Below are positions 52,557 to 62,032 of a stretch of 64,000 bases of DNA, piece by piece. Both the position numbers and the translations under genes were made by a program. Numbering within the stretch: position 1 is the stretch's first letter; the number at the start of each line of letters is the position of its first letter. The notes beneath the pieces are model-generated. The model worked only from the letters and a program-made list of their open reading frames with translations, was not told the origin of the DNA and did not search any database. The stretch comes from Tamlana flava (lineage in GTDB: Bacteria; Bacteroidota; Bacteroidia; Flavobacteriales; Flavobacteriaceae), in NCBI RefSeq assembly GCF_041287255.1, contig NZ_JBGGTX010000004.1:248001-312000 (forward strand), read 5' to 3'.

Positions 52557-54686
52557 ATGGATAAATCTTTTTCACCGAATGCTTCTTCCGCTTCAACATG
52601 GGTTTGGTATCCAGGTGATTACGAAATATGGTTGAGTAACAAAATGCAAGTAAGGCGAACAGAACGTGAAGCGATTTTTCCTCCGCTTTGGCGCTATTAC
52701 AGCCCTTATCCGTTGGTAACCTTTCAAACTGAAGTGGATATTCCAGAGGCAGATGACGTAAAAATTTATTCGGAAGGGGCATTTCAATTACTTGTGGATG
52801 ATGTTCAAATCTATGGTCAACCCAAATCCATTACAATTCCTACAGGAAAGCATAAAATATCATTAAAAGTATATAATCAAGAAGTATTGCCAGCTATTTA
52901 TATTGATGGACAATATGTGAAATCGAATGAAACTTGGCAGGTGACAAACGAAGACAAACTTTGGATTGATGAAGCAGGCAAAGCCCAACAATCTGGGACA
53001 CCTTGGGTACCTGTCGGTTCTTGGAATTTCGATTCACCAGATAATAAACCTTCGGAATTTAGACTCGCAACCCAACCATGGAATCCCGAAAAAGTAGAAA
53101 AAATAGATGGAGGCGAATTAATCGATTTTGGTAAGGAAGCCTTTGGTTATATAGAAATTCATGGTTTAAAAGGTAAAGGGAAATTGGTACTGTATTATGG
53201 CGAATCTCGCGAGGAAGCATTAGATACGGCAAAATGCGAAACCTTGGATAATTTATCTTTTGATGGAAATCAATCCGAAACCTTTACACTTGAAGGGTCG
53301 AAAGCCTTTCGATATGTTCAAGTGCAAAAAGATGATTCTGTTCAGTACGATTCTATCTCGATGCTTTATGAATATCTGCCATTAGAATATAGAGGAAACT
53401 TTAAATGTTCTGACGAATTATTGAACAACATCTGGGATGTTTCGGCATACACCATGCATTTAACCACGCGTGAATTTTTTATTGATGGCATTAAACGCGA
53501 CCGTTGGATTTGGTCGGGAGATGCCTACCAAAGTTATTTAATGAACTATTATTTGTTCTTCGATTCACCATCTGTAGAACGTACTATTGTGGCACTTCGT
53601 GGCAAGGAACCCGTAACGGCGCACATCAACACTATTATGGATTATTCGCTATACTGGTTTATGGGCATTTACGATTACTATTTGTACACTGGAGATACCA
53701 AGTTTATAAAGACCTTCTATCTGCGGATGAAATCGCTCATGGAGTATTGCTTGGGTAGAAGAAACCAAAACGGATTTTTAGAACCTTTGGAGGGAGATTG
53801 GGTATTTATAGATTGGGCTGATGGTTTACCAAAAGCAGGTGAAGTAAGTTTTGAGCAAATGTTATTATTACGAAGCTTGGAAGCCATGACTGTTAGTGCG
53901 GAAATTGCAGGAGAGGACGAAGACCAAAACAAATACCGAAAATTAGCAGATGATTTAAAGTTGAAATTATTCGATGTGTTTTGGGACGATGAGGAAAATG
54001 TAATGAAACACCAACGTATCGATGGCCAAATACAGGATATGGTAACCCATTATGCCAATATGTTTGGGATCTTTTTCAATTATTTTACTGAAGAACAAAA
54101 GCAAAGTGTAAAGGAAAAGGTTCTGTTGAATGATAATATTCTTCAAATCACGACGCCATATATGCGCTTTTACGAGTTGGAAGCTCTTTGTGCCATGGGT
54201 GAACAGGAATTTGTTTTGGATGAAATCCGAGACTATTGGGGAGGTATGATGGATTTGGGAGCGACTTCGTTTTGGGAAAAATACGATCCGAATCAAAGTG
54301 GTACAGAACATCTTGCCATGTATGGCAGGCCTTACGGAAAAAGCCTCTGTCATGCTTGGGGGGCAAGTCCCATTTATCTGTTTGGCAGGTATTATTTGGG
54401 TGTAGAACCCACGACTCCAGGCTATTCGAATTATACAATTAAACCCAATTTGGGCGGTTTAAAATGGATGGAAGGTAAAGTGCCAACACCAAATGGTTCC
54501 GTAAATTTGTATTGCAGCGCGCAAGAAATAAAGGTTGTCGCTTCAGAAGGCAAAGGCACTTTAATTATTAAAAGTAAAACTAAACCTTCAACAAACTTTG
54601 GAAATATAGAAAGTTTAGGGAACGATAAATATCAATTAGAAATTAAATCTAATACGTCTTATACAATCAAATATAACGCACTATAA
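52557..54686 (+). CDS. GH78 alpha-L-rhamnosidase-like hydrolase
   Basis: This 709-residue enzyme has N-terminal beta-sandwich domains (about 1-270), an (alpha/alpha)6 barrel (about 280-620) and a C-terminal beta domain. The GH78 signature DGIKRDRWIWSGD begins at Asp310, and TSFWEKYDP and SLCHAWGASPIYLF fit the barrel's later catalytic region. It removes terminal alpha-L-rhamnose. No signal peptide is seen, so it appears cytoplasmic and would need imported oligosaccharides. A GH2 gene follows 9 bp later. Confidence 0.88.
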   Translation: MDKSFSPNASSASTWVWYPGDYEIWLSNKMQVRRTEREAIFPPLWRYYSPYPLVTFQTEVDIPEADDVKIYSEGAFQLLVDDVQIYGQPKSITIPTGKHKISLKVYNQEVLPAIYIDGQYVKSNETWQVTNEDKLWIDEAGKAQQSGTPWVPVGSWNFDSPDNKPSEFRLATQPWNPEKVEKIDGGELIDFGKEAFGYIEIHGLKGKGKLVLYYGESREEALDTAKCETLDNLSFDGNQSETFTLEGSKAFRYVQVQKDDSVQYDSISMLYEYLPLEYRGNFKCSDELLNNIWDVSAYTMHLTTREFFIDGIKRDRWIWSGDAYQSYLMNYYLFFDSPSVERTIVALRGKEPVTAHINTIMDYSLYWFMGIYDYYLYTGDTKFIKTFYLRMKSLMEYCLGRRNQNGFLEPLEGDWVFIDWADGLPKAGEVSFEQMLLLRSLEAMTVSAEIAGEDEDQNKYRKLADDLKLKLFDVFWDDEENVMKHQRIDGQIQDMVTHYANMFGIFFNYFTEEQKQSVKEKVLLNDNILQITTPYMRFYELEALCAMGEQEFVLDEIRDYWGGMMDLGATSFWEKYDPNQSGTEHLAMYGRPYGKSLCHAWGASPIYLFGRYYLGVEPTTPGYSNYTIKPNLGGLKWMEGKVPTPNGSVNLYCSAQEIKVVASEGKGTLIIKSKTKPSTNFGNIESLGNDKYQLEIKSNTSYTIKYNAL

Positions 54687-54695
54687 TTCATTATA

Positions 54696-57554
54696 ATGGG
54701 CAAGTTTATTCATAAAATATCCTTCATTTTGACCATAATCGGTTTTTCGTCTATTGCACAAAATACGGAGATTCAATATTTATCGGGTAAAGGGTATCAA
54801 GATACTAAAGAATGGGAATTTAAAATTTCTGATGGGCGACAAAGTGGTGAATGGTCTACCATAAATGTGCCTTCCGTTTGGGAGCAGGAAGGTTTTGGTA
54901 AATACCAATATGGCATTCGTTTCTATGGAAAACCTTTTCCTGAAGGTATTGCCGATGAGGTTGGTCAGTACAAATACAAATTTACTGTACCAAAATCATG
55001 GGAAAACAAGCGTGTCAAAATTGTTTTCGATGGTTCCATGACCGATACCAAAGTGCGTATTAATGGGCGTTCGGCTAGTGATGATGAGCACCAAGGGGCA
55101 TTCTATCGTTTTAAATACAACATTACCGATTTATTAAAATTTGGAAAGGAAAATGTATTGGAAGTTACTGTGGGCAAAGAATCAAAAAATGCCAGCGTTA
55201 ATTTAGCTGAACGGCGTGCCGATTACTGGAATTTTGGAGGCATTTTTCGACCTGTATTTTTAGAAGCCTTGCCTGCAACACATATTGATTATGTTGCATT
55301 AAGGGCGGAGGCTAATGGTTTATTTGAGGCTAATGTTTTCCTTGGGAATGCGGCTAAAAACGCATCAGTAGAAATCACAATTTTCGATGAAAAAGGAAAG
55401 AAAATTGAAAATACACTTAATACGGAAGGTGTTGATGGCTCAGATAAAATTCATGTATCAGGACAGTTTAGGAATGTAAAACAATGGACTGCCGAAACCC
55501 CAAACCTTTACAAAGCTGATATTAAATTATTAAAGGCTGGTGAAGTGGTGCATCAAATTTCCGAAACTATTGGCTTTAGAACCATTGAAATAAGAAAAGG
55601 TGACGGTATCTACGTAAACGGCCAACGAGTTTTAATGAAAGGGGTAAACCGCCATAGTTTTTGGCCAGAATCGGGCCGAACTTTAAACACCGAATTGAAC
55701 TATGCCGATGTGCGATTGATTAAAGAAATGAATATGAATGCGGTGCGTTTATCACATTACCCACCAGACCCCGATTTTCTTAAAGCTTGTGATGAGCTTG
55801 GACTATATGTGATGGACGAATTGGGCGGATGGCACGGCCATTACGACGATTCCGTTGGTAAAAAGTTGGTAAAGGAAATGGTAACTCGCGATTTAAATCA
55901 CCCAAGTATAATTTTTTGGTCTAACGGAAATGAAGGTGGTTGGAATACAAATTTAGATGACCAATTTGATATATGGGATTTACAAAAACGTCCTGTTTTA
56001 CATCCACAACAGGAACATGATGGTGTAGAAACGATGCACTACCGCTCGTATGGTGAGACGTTGGAATATTTTAGAGATGATAATATTTTTATGCCTACTG
56101 AATATCTGCATGGATTATATGATGGTGGTCATGGTGCCGGTTTCGATGATTATTGGGAAATCATGCGCAAGCACCCAAGAAGTGGGGGAGGCTACCTTTG
56201 GGTGTTTGCCGATGAAGGGATTGCCCGAACTGACCAAGATGGACGTATCGATAACCAAGGCAACTACGGTGCCGACGGTATTGTTGGGCCGCATCACGAA
56301 AAGGAAGGTAGTTTCTTTACGGTAAAAGAGGTGTGGTCTCCTTTAATGATTATGAATAAACCAGAATTGCCTAATGATTTTGTTGGCACATTTACCATTG
56401 AAAATCGTTACGATTTTACAAATACAAACACCTGTACATTCGATTGGGAATTGGTAAATTTCGCTTCATCATTAAAAAATGGAAAGGAAATCCGCAAAAC
56501 CTTCAAAAAAGGAACTGTAAAAGCACCAAACATTGAACCCCACGGGATTGGAGAGTTAAAATTGGATTTGCCAAATAGTTGGCAAAGTGCGGATGTGCTC
56601 TATGTAAAAGTCACGGATAAAAACGGACATCAATTATGGACATGGGATTTTACTTGGGATAAAAAAGTAGGTTTAAAATTACCTTCTGGAAAAGTAAAAC
56701 AGGAGGAAACTGATAAATCTTATACCGTTTCAGCTGGAAGAACTCAAGTAAAGATTGATAAGGCGTCTGGTAAATTAGCTGAGGTTCAGCAAAATGGAAA
56801 CACGATTAGTCTAGCCAATGGTCCAAAAATAATCATGGCGCGTCGTGGAGATAGAACTTTGGATGGTACCATAAATCCAGATTTCTTAAAAGGAGAAGAT
56901 CGCATTTATAAAGAATTTGCCTGTTGGGATGAAGAGGTGAATTGTTCCGAAAACTTGTTGAATATTTCAGCTAAAGAAGAAAAAGGAAAAGTTGTTATAG
57001 AAGCCAACTACCACGGAGTTCTTCAAAAGGTAATTTGGACCATTGATGGAGAAGGATTAATCAAGTTGGATTACGAATACGAATATAACGGTGTGGTCGA
57101 TTTGGCTGGAGTATATTTTGATTATCCTGAAGAAAAAATGAAAGCCAAAAAATGGCTGGGTGATGGGCCGTATCGTGTTTGGCAGAATCGTTTAAAAGGA
57201 ACAACTTTAGATATTTGGGAGAATGATTATAATGACCCGATTCCTGGCGAGTCGTTCAATTATCCTGAATTTAAAGGCTATTTCAATAACTGGCAATGGG
57301 CAGAATTTACTACAGAAGAAGGTAAAATTTATATTGAAAATAAAGAAACAGATACTTATTTAGGGGTTTATTCTCCGAGAGATGGTCGTGATGCATTATT
57401 GTATACAATCCCAAATACAGGAATTGCTGTTTTGGATGTAATTCCGCCAGCCAGAAATAAAGTTAATGCTACAGATTTATGTGGACCTTCATCACAACCA
57501 AAATGGTTAAATGGATTGCAAAAACGTACGGTGTACTTGAAGTTTGATAAATGA
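54696..57554 (+). CDS. Exported GH2 glycosidase (beta-galactosidase-like)
   Basis: The 952-residue protein has a signal sequence (ending near SSIAQN), jelly-roll sugar-binding and immunoglobulin-like domains, the TIM barrel and a C-terminal beta-sandwich. The acid/base is Glu413 in WSNGNEGGW. A likely nucleophile is Glu469 in FMPTEYLHG. The motif after it differs from LacZ, so substrate may be another beta-glycoside (galactoside, glucuronide or mannoside). It is probably periplasmic. Confidence 0.87.
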   Translation: MGKFIHKISFILTIIGFSSIAQNTEIQYLSGKGYQDTKEWEFKISDGRQSGEWSTINVPSVWEQEGFGKYQYGIRFYGKPFPEGIADEVGQYKYKFTVPKSWENKRVKIVFDGSMTDTKVRINGRSASDDEHQGAFYRFKYNITDLLKFGKENVLEVTVGKESKNASVNLAERRADYWNFGGIFRPVFLEALPATHIDYVALRAEANGLFEANVFLGNAAKNASVEITIFDEKGKKIENTLNTEGVDGSDKIHVSGQFRNVKQWTAETPNLYKADIKLLKAGEVVHQISETIGFRTIEIRKGDGIYVNGQRVLMKGVNRHSFWPESGRTLNTELNYADVRLIKEMNMNAVRLSHYPPDPDFLKACDELGLYVMDELGGWHGHYDDSVGKKLVKEMVTRDLNHPSIIFWSNGNEGGWNTNLDDQFDIWDLQKRPVLHPQQEHDGVETMHYRSYGETLEYFRDDNIFMPTEYLHGLYDGGHGAGFDDYWEIMRKHPRSGGGYLWVFADEGIARTDQDGRIDNQGNYGADGIVGPHHEKEGSFFTVKEVWSPLMIMNKPELPNDFVGTFTIENRYDFTNTNTCTFDWELVNFASSLKNGKEIRKTFKKGTVKAPNIEPHGIGELKLDLPNSWQSADVLYVKVTDKNGHQLWTWDFTWDKKVGLKLPSGKVKQEETDKSYTVSAGRTQVKIDKASGKLAEVQQNGNTISLANGPKIIMARRGDRTLDGTINPDFLKGEDRIYKEFACWDEEVNCSENLLNISAKEEKGKVVIEANYHGVLQKVIWTIDGEGLIKLDYEYEYNGVVDLAGVYFDYPEEKMKAKKWLGDGPYRVWQNRLKGTTLDIWENDYNDPIPGESFNYPEFKGYFNNWQWAEFTTEEGKIYIENKETDTYLGVYSPRDGRDALLYTIPNTGIAVLDVIPPARNKVNATDLCGPSSQPKWLNGLQKRTVYLKFDK

Positions 57555-57558
57555 CTTT

Positions 57559-57598
57559 TGTCAACCTGAAGTGTCGCGCTGAGCACAGTCTAGGTGAT
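57559..57598. repeat. degenerate copy of a dispersed intergenic palindromic repeat
   Basis: The gap between the first GH2 gene and the propeller glycosidase holds GTCGCGCTGAGCACAGTC, which resembles the CCTGAGCGCAGTCGAAGG-type element common in intergenic regions of Bacteroidota. Only one copy is in the window. Confidence 0.4.
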
Positions 57599-57615
57599 TT
57601 AAAATAAAGTTTAAA

Positions 57616-58758
57616 ATGAAATCAAAAAATATATTCCAAATAGTTGCAGTAATCGGCTTTTTAGCTTCAATGGTAGCTTGCGTTTCGAAACCAGAAAAAC
57701 CAATAAAACGCGAAATCACTGATGCTGTAATGCAAGAGATTTATAACGAAATTAAAACGCCCTATAAGTACGGCTTGGTGATGGTACCAGCTAATAATTC
57801 CTATAAAATGGATTGCCCGAGTGTTTTTAGAAAAGATGATAAATGGTATATGACCTATCTAATTTTTGAAGGCAGAGGTTATGAAACATGGTTAGCGGAA
57901 AGTAACGATTTGCTGCATTGGAACCATCTTGGAAAAGTGATGTCATTTTCACAAGACACTACGGAATGGGACGTGAACCAAAAAGCGGGATATATTGCTT
58001 TACAAGACCCGACTTGGGGAGGTTCATATGAATGGAAACCCTATGATAACAAATATTGGATGAGCTATTTTGGAGGAAACACTACTGGCTACGAAGCTGG
58101 TATTCTATCTATGGGAATGGCTTATACTGATGAGTTGCCAACCGAACCGAAAGAGTTTAAACGTTTGCCAGAGCCTGTTTTGCGACCAAATGATGATAAA
58201 GCGAAATGGTGGGATAACAGCACCATGTACAAAAGTTCGGTGATCAGAGATGCAGAGAAAGAAACAGGACACGAATTCATCATGTACTACAATGCCCGTG
58301 GCGATAGTATCAATCCCGCTAAAGGGGCAGAACGTATCGCCATGGCAGTTTCCAACGATATGAAACATTGGGAGCGTTTTGGTGATAAACCTTTAATCAA
58401 TCATCATCGTGGCATTTCGGGAGATGCCTACATTCAGAGAATTAATGATACTTGGGTTATGTTTTATTTTGGTGCATTTTGGACGGGTTGGGACCAGGGT
58501 GCATTTAACCGTTTTGCGGTTTCCAACGATTTAATTCATTGGAAAGACTGGGAAGGCGAAAATTTAATTGAATCATCAGAACCATATGATGACATGTTTG
58601 CTCACAAATCGTTTGTGGTAAAACATGATGGTATCGTATATCATTATTATTGTGCGGTAAATAAAGCGGGGCAACGTGGCATTGCTTTGGCAACGTCAAA
58701 AGATATAGGAAAAAGCGATTTACATTTTGTAGTTCCACCAAACGATGAAGATAAATAA
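57616..58758 (+). CDS. Lipoprotein glycosidase of five-bladed beta-propeller fold (GH43/GH117/GH130-like)
   Basis: The 380-residue protein has a lipoprotein signal (SMVAC) and repeated propeller blades typical of these families: MDCPSVFRKDDKWYMTYL with a likely catalytic Asp, TWLAESNDLLHWNHLG, SSVIRDAEKETGHEFIMYY and RFAVSNDLIHWKDW. The exact GH family cannot be fixed by eye. It probably removes a terminal sugar at the outer or periplasmic surface. The last 14 bp overlap the next GH2 gene, so the two are translationally coupled. Confidence 0.75.
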   Translation: MKSKNIFQIVAVIGFLASMVACVSKPEKPIKREITDAVMQEIYNEIKTPYKYGLVMVPANNSYKMDCPSVFRKDDKWYMTYLIFEGRGYETWLAESNDLLHWNHLGKVMSFSQDTTEWDVNQKAGYIALQDPTWGGSYEWKPYDNKYWMSYFGGNTTGYEAGILSMGMAYTDELPTEPKEFKRLPEPVLRPNDDKAKWWDNSTMYKSSVIRDAEKETGHEFIMYYNARGDSINPAKGAERIAMAVSNDMKHWERFGDKPLINHHRGISGDAYIQRINDTWVMFYFGAFWTGWDQGAFNRFAVSNDLIHWKDWEGENLIESSEPYDDMFAHKSFVVKHDGIVYHYYCAVNKAGQRGIALATSKDIGKSDLHFVVPPNDEDK

Positions 58759-61700
58759 ACTGATATTATTCTTGACTTTAGGGTTGTCATGTTTGTTTCA
58801 TGCCCAAACCGTAACAGGGGAACCTGCCGGAATTCCTGAAGCGCCAAAAAAATACCAATTCGAACCATGGGAAAACCCACTGGTTACGAGCATAAACCGC
58901 CAACCTGCTAGGGCAACAGGCTATTCCTATAAAACCGTTGAAGATGCTTTGCAAGGTAACCGTGAAAAGAGTCGATTTTTGTCCCTAAATGGTATTTGGA
59001 ATTTTAAATATTCCGTTAATCTCAATGAAGCACCCAAAGATTTTTATAAAAAAGAAGTTGAACATTGGGATAAATTGTTGGTGCCTTCAAATTGGGAGCT
59101 AAAAGGTTATGATATTCCTATTTATAAAAGCGCAGTCTATCCCTTTAGGCCTGTAAATCCGCCTTATGTTCCTAAAGACACCAATGGCATTGGGTCTTAT
59201 CAGCGTACCTTTAAGGTGCCAAGCGAGTGGAAAAGGAATATGACGGTAACACTTCATTTTGGTGCAGTGAGTTCGGCATTTCAAGTTTGGTTAAATGGTG
59301 AATTTTTAGGGTATGGGGAAGATAGTTGTTTGCCTTCGGAATTTAATATTTCGCCTTATTTAAAAGAAGGGGAAAACGTATTGTCTTTACAAGTGATGCG
59401 TTATAGTGATGGTGCTTATTTAGAAGACCAAGATCACTGGCGTATGAGTGGTATTCAGCGTGAAGTATTCGTCATGGCAGAGCCGAAGTTACGTATACAG
59501 GATTTCTTTTATCAAACCAAATTGGATAAAAATTATGAAGATGCCATTTTTCAACTTCGACCAAAACTTGAAAACCTGACGGGCGATACCATTAGAAATG
59601 CTGCTTTTGAGTTTCAACTGTACAACGATAAAAATGAAGCCCTTTTTGAAAAACCTATCGATACTTTGGCCAAAGCTATTGTTAATGAAATCTATCCACG
59701 GTTGGATAACGTTCGCTTCGGTTTTTTCGAAAAGAAGGTTGAAAACCCAAAAAAGTGGAGTTCAGAAGAGCCAAATTTATACACTTTGGTCATGATATTA
59801 AAGGATGAAAACGGGAACATTTCCGAAGTTAAATCCTGTAAAGTCGGCTTCCGTTCTATTGAATTTTCAAAAGAAAATGGTAAACTACTCATCAATGGGA
59901 AAGAAACTTATGTTTATGGTGTAAACCGTCACGACCATCATCCTGTCCGTGGAAAAGCTTTGACACGCGCAGATATTGAAAAGGATGTAAAAACCATCAA
60001 ACAATTTAATTTCAATACCATTCGAACCAGTCATTATCCCAACGACCCGTATTTCTATGAGTTATGTGATAAATATGGCATTATGGTGATGGATGAAGCT
60101 AATTTGGAGACCCATGGTTTGGGTGGAAAATTAAGTAATGATCCACAATGGACGAATGCTTATGTGGAGCGTATGAGTCGCATGGTAGAGCGCGATAAGA
60201 ACCACCCGAGTATTATTTTTTGGAGTTTAGGTAACGAAGCTGGTAAGGGACCAAATCATGCAGCTATGGCAGCTTGGACACATGATTTTGATATCACCAG
60301 ACCAATTCATTATGAACCAGCACAAGGAAATCCCCGCTTGGAGGATTATATTGATGAACGCGACCCAAGATACCCTTCAACGGGAGACCACGCTCATCGT
60401 TTTGAAAATCCACAAGATGAACCCTATGTAGATATTGTAAGCCGTTTTTATCCAGGCGTGTTTACCCCAAAATTTTTAGTGGATAAAAAAGCAGACACAC
60501 GCCCCATTTTATTTGTGGAGTATTCTCATTCTATGGGGAATTCCACAGGAAATTTAAAAGAACTTTGGGATGAATTTAGGTCATTGCCACGAATCATCGG
60601 TGGGTGCATTTGGGATTTTAAAGACCAAGGTTTATTGAAAGTTGATAAAGAAACCGGAAAGGAATTTTATGCCTATGGGGGTGATTTTGGCGAAAAACTG
60701 CACGATGGCAATTTCTGTATCAATGGTGTTGTTGCCTCAGATGGGCGACCAAAAGCGGCCATGTACGAAAACAAATGGGTGTATCAGCCGGTGACATCAA
60801 GTTTAAATGGTTTTGAACTGACCATTAAAAGTCGTCAGAGTAAAAAGTCCTTAAAAGATTATATTCCTGTGCTCCAAATTTTAGAAAACGGTTCTGTCAT
60901 AAAAGAAGAAATATTGATTCCGTTAGATTTGGAAGCTGGAGAAAAAACCATTTTAAATATAAAACGACAACTTCCAAAATTAAAGGAGGATGCTGAGTAT
61001 TTCCTAAATATCAGTTTCCGGCTTTCAAAAGATGAATTATGGGCAAAAAAAGGATTTGAGGTTGCTAAGGACCAATTTTTACTGAAAGCAAAAGAAAAGA
61101 TTAATTATTCTTCAAAAACATCCAAAGATTTGTCAATTTCTGAAACTGACAACTATTATCAAGTCAACGGAACCGATTTCAACATTAAAATAGAAAAAGA
61201 AAATGGAGCTTTAAGTTCATATGTGTTTCATGGTAAAGAACAAGTATTTGCACCGCTAATGCCAAACTTTACGCGCCCGTTAACCGATAACGATGCCAAA
61301 GGATGGAAACCAAATAAAATACTAAAACCATGGTATGAAGCAAAGCCAAAGTTAAAGTCCGTAAATTATTTGAAAACTGAAAAAGGTATCATATTTCATA
61401 CAGTTCATGAGGTTATTAAAGATAGTGCTTCTGTAATTGTTGAATATGGAATTAAACCGGATGGTGTTATTAATGTAGCCGTTGGTTTAATAGCATCCAA
61501 TGAGTTGCCAAATATTCCCAAAGTAGGCATACAAATGGGTATTCAAGATGAATTAAGACAAATTTCATGGTACGGTAAAGGTGAATTGGAAAATTATGTC
61601 GATAGAAGTTTCGGGTTCCCAATAAGGAGATACAGCTTGCCTCTAGAAGATTTTACAGAACCTTATGTTCGCCCTCAAGAAAATGGAAACCGTACTGAGG

Positions 61701-62032
61701 TACGTTGGTTAGCTGCTACAACGCCGAATGAAAATGAAGGCCTTTTAGTGGTTTCCAAAAATGAACCTCTAAGCATGAGCATTTGGCCCTATACTCAAGA
61801 AAACCTTAATGAAGCGAAGCACACCTTCGATTTAAAAGAATCGGGTTATTTAACCTTGAATATCGATTTAAAACAAATGGGTATTGGTGGAAACGATAGC
61901 TGGTCGCCAGTTGGAGCACCGATGGAAAAATATCAGATTGGGTCCAAGGATTATGATTATAGTTTTTACCTCTTGCCTTTCAAGTTGAATAAAAATGGTT
62001 TAAACAAAACACTTAGTGAATTTCATTATTAA
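58745..62032 (+). CDS. Exported GH2 beta-galactosidase (LacZ-like)
   Basis: The 1095-residue protein has a signal sequence (cleavage near CLFHAQ) and the full LacZ layout: a sugar-binding jelly roll (WENPLVTSINRQPARA), immunoglobulin-like domains, the TIM barrel and a C-terminal bgal_small_N domain (residues about 805-1085). Acid/base Glu498 lies in WSLGNEAGKG and nucleophile Glu592 in FVEYSHSMGNS. It differs clearly from the first GH2, so the two likely cut different linkages. Its stop overlaps the GH106 start (TAATG). Confidence 0.93.
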   Translation: MKINKLILFLTLGLSCLFHAQTVTGEPAGIPEAPKKYQFEPWENPLVTSINRQPARATGYSYKTVEDALQGNREKSRFLSLNGIWNFKYSVNLNEAPKDFYKKEVEHWDKLLVPSNWELKGYDIPIYKSAVYPFRPVNPPYVPKDTNGIGSYQRTFKVPSEWKRNMTVTLHFGAVSSAFQVWLNGEFLGYGEDSCLPSEFNISPYLKEGENVLSLQVMRYSDGAYLEDQDHWRMSGIQREVFVMAEPKLRIQDFFYQTKLDKNYEDAIFQLRPKLENLTGDTIRNAAFEFQLYNDKNEALFEKPIDTLAKAIVNEIYPRLDNVRFGFFEKKVENPKKWSSEEPNLYTLVMILKDENGNISEVKSCKVGFRSIEFSKENGKLLINGKETYVYGVNRHDHHPVRGKALTRADIEKDVKTIKQFNFNTIRTSHYPNDPYFYELCDKYGIMVMDEANLETHGLGGKLSNDPQWTNAYVERMSRMVERDKNHPSIIFWSLGNEAGKGPNHAAMAAWTHDFDITRPIHYEPAQGNPRLEDYIDERDPRYPSTGDHAHRFENPQDEPYVDIVSRFYPGVFTPKFLVDKKADTRPILFVEYSHSMGNSTGNLKELWDEFRSLPRIIGGCIWDFKDQGLLKVDKETGKEFYAYGGDFGEKLHDGNFCINGVVASDGRPKAAMYENKWVYQPVTSSLNGFELTIKSRQSKKSLKDYIPVLQILENGSVIKEEILIPLDLEAGEKTILNIKRQLPKLKEDAEYFLNISFRLSKDELWAKKGFEVAKDQFLLKAKEKINYSSKTSKDLSISETDNYYQVNGTDFNIKIEKENGALSSYVFHGKEQVFAPLMPNFTRPLTDNDAKGWKPNKILKPWYEAKPKLKSVNYLKTEKGIIFHTVHEVIKDSASVIVEYGIKPDGVINVAVGLIASNELPNIPKVGIQMGIQDELRQISWYGKGELENYVDRSFGFPIRRYSLPLEDFTEPYVRPQENGNRTEVRWLAATTPNENEGLLVVSKNEPLSMSIWPYTQENLNEAKHTFDLKESGYLTLNIDLKQMGIGGNDSWSPVGAPMEKYQIGSKDYDYSFYLLPFKLNKNGLNKTLSEFHY

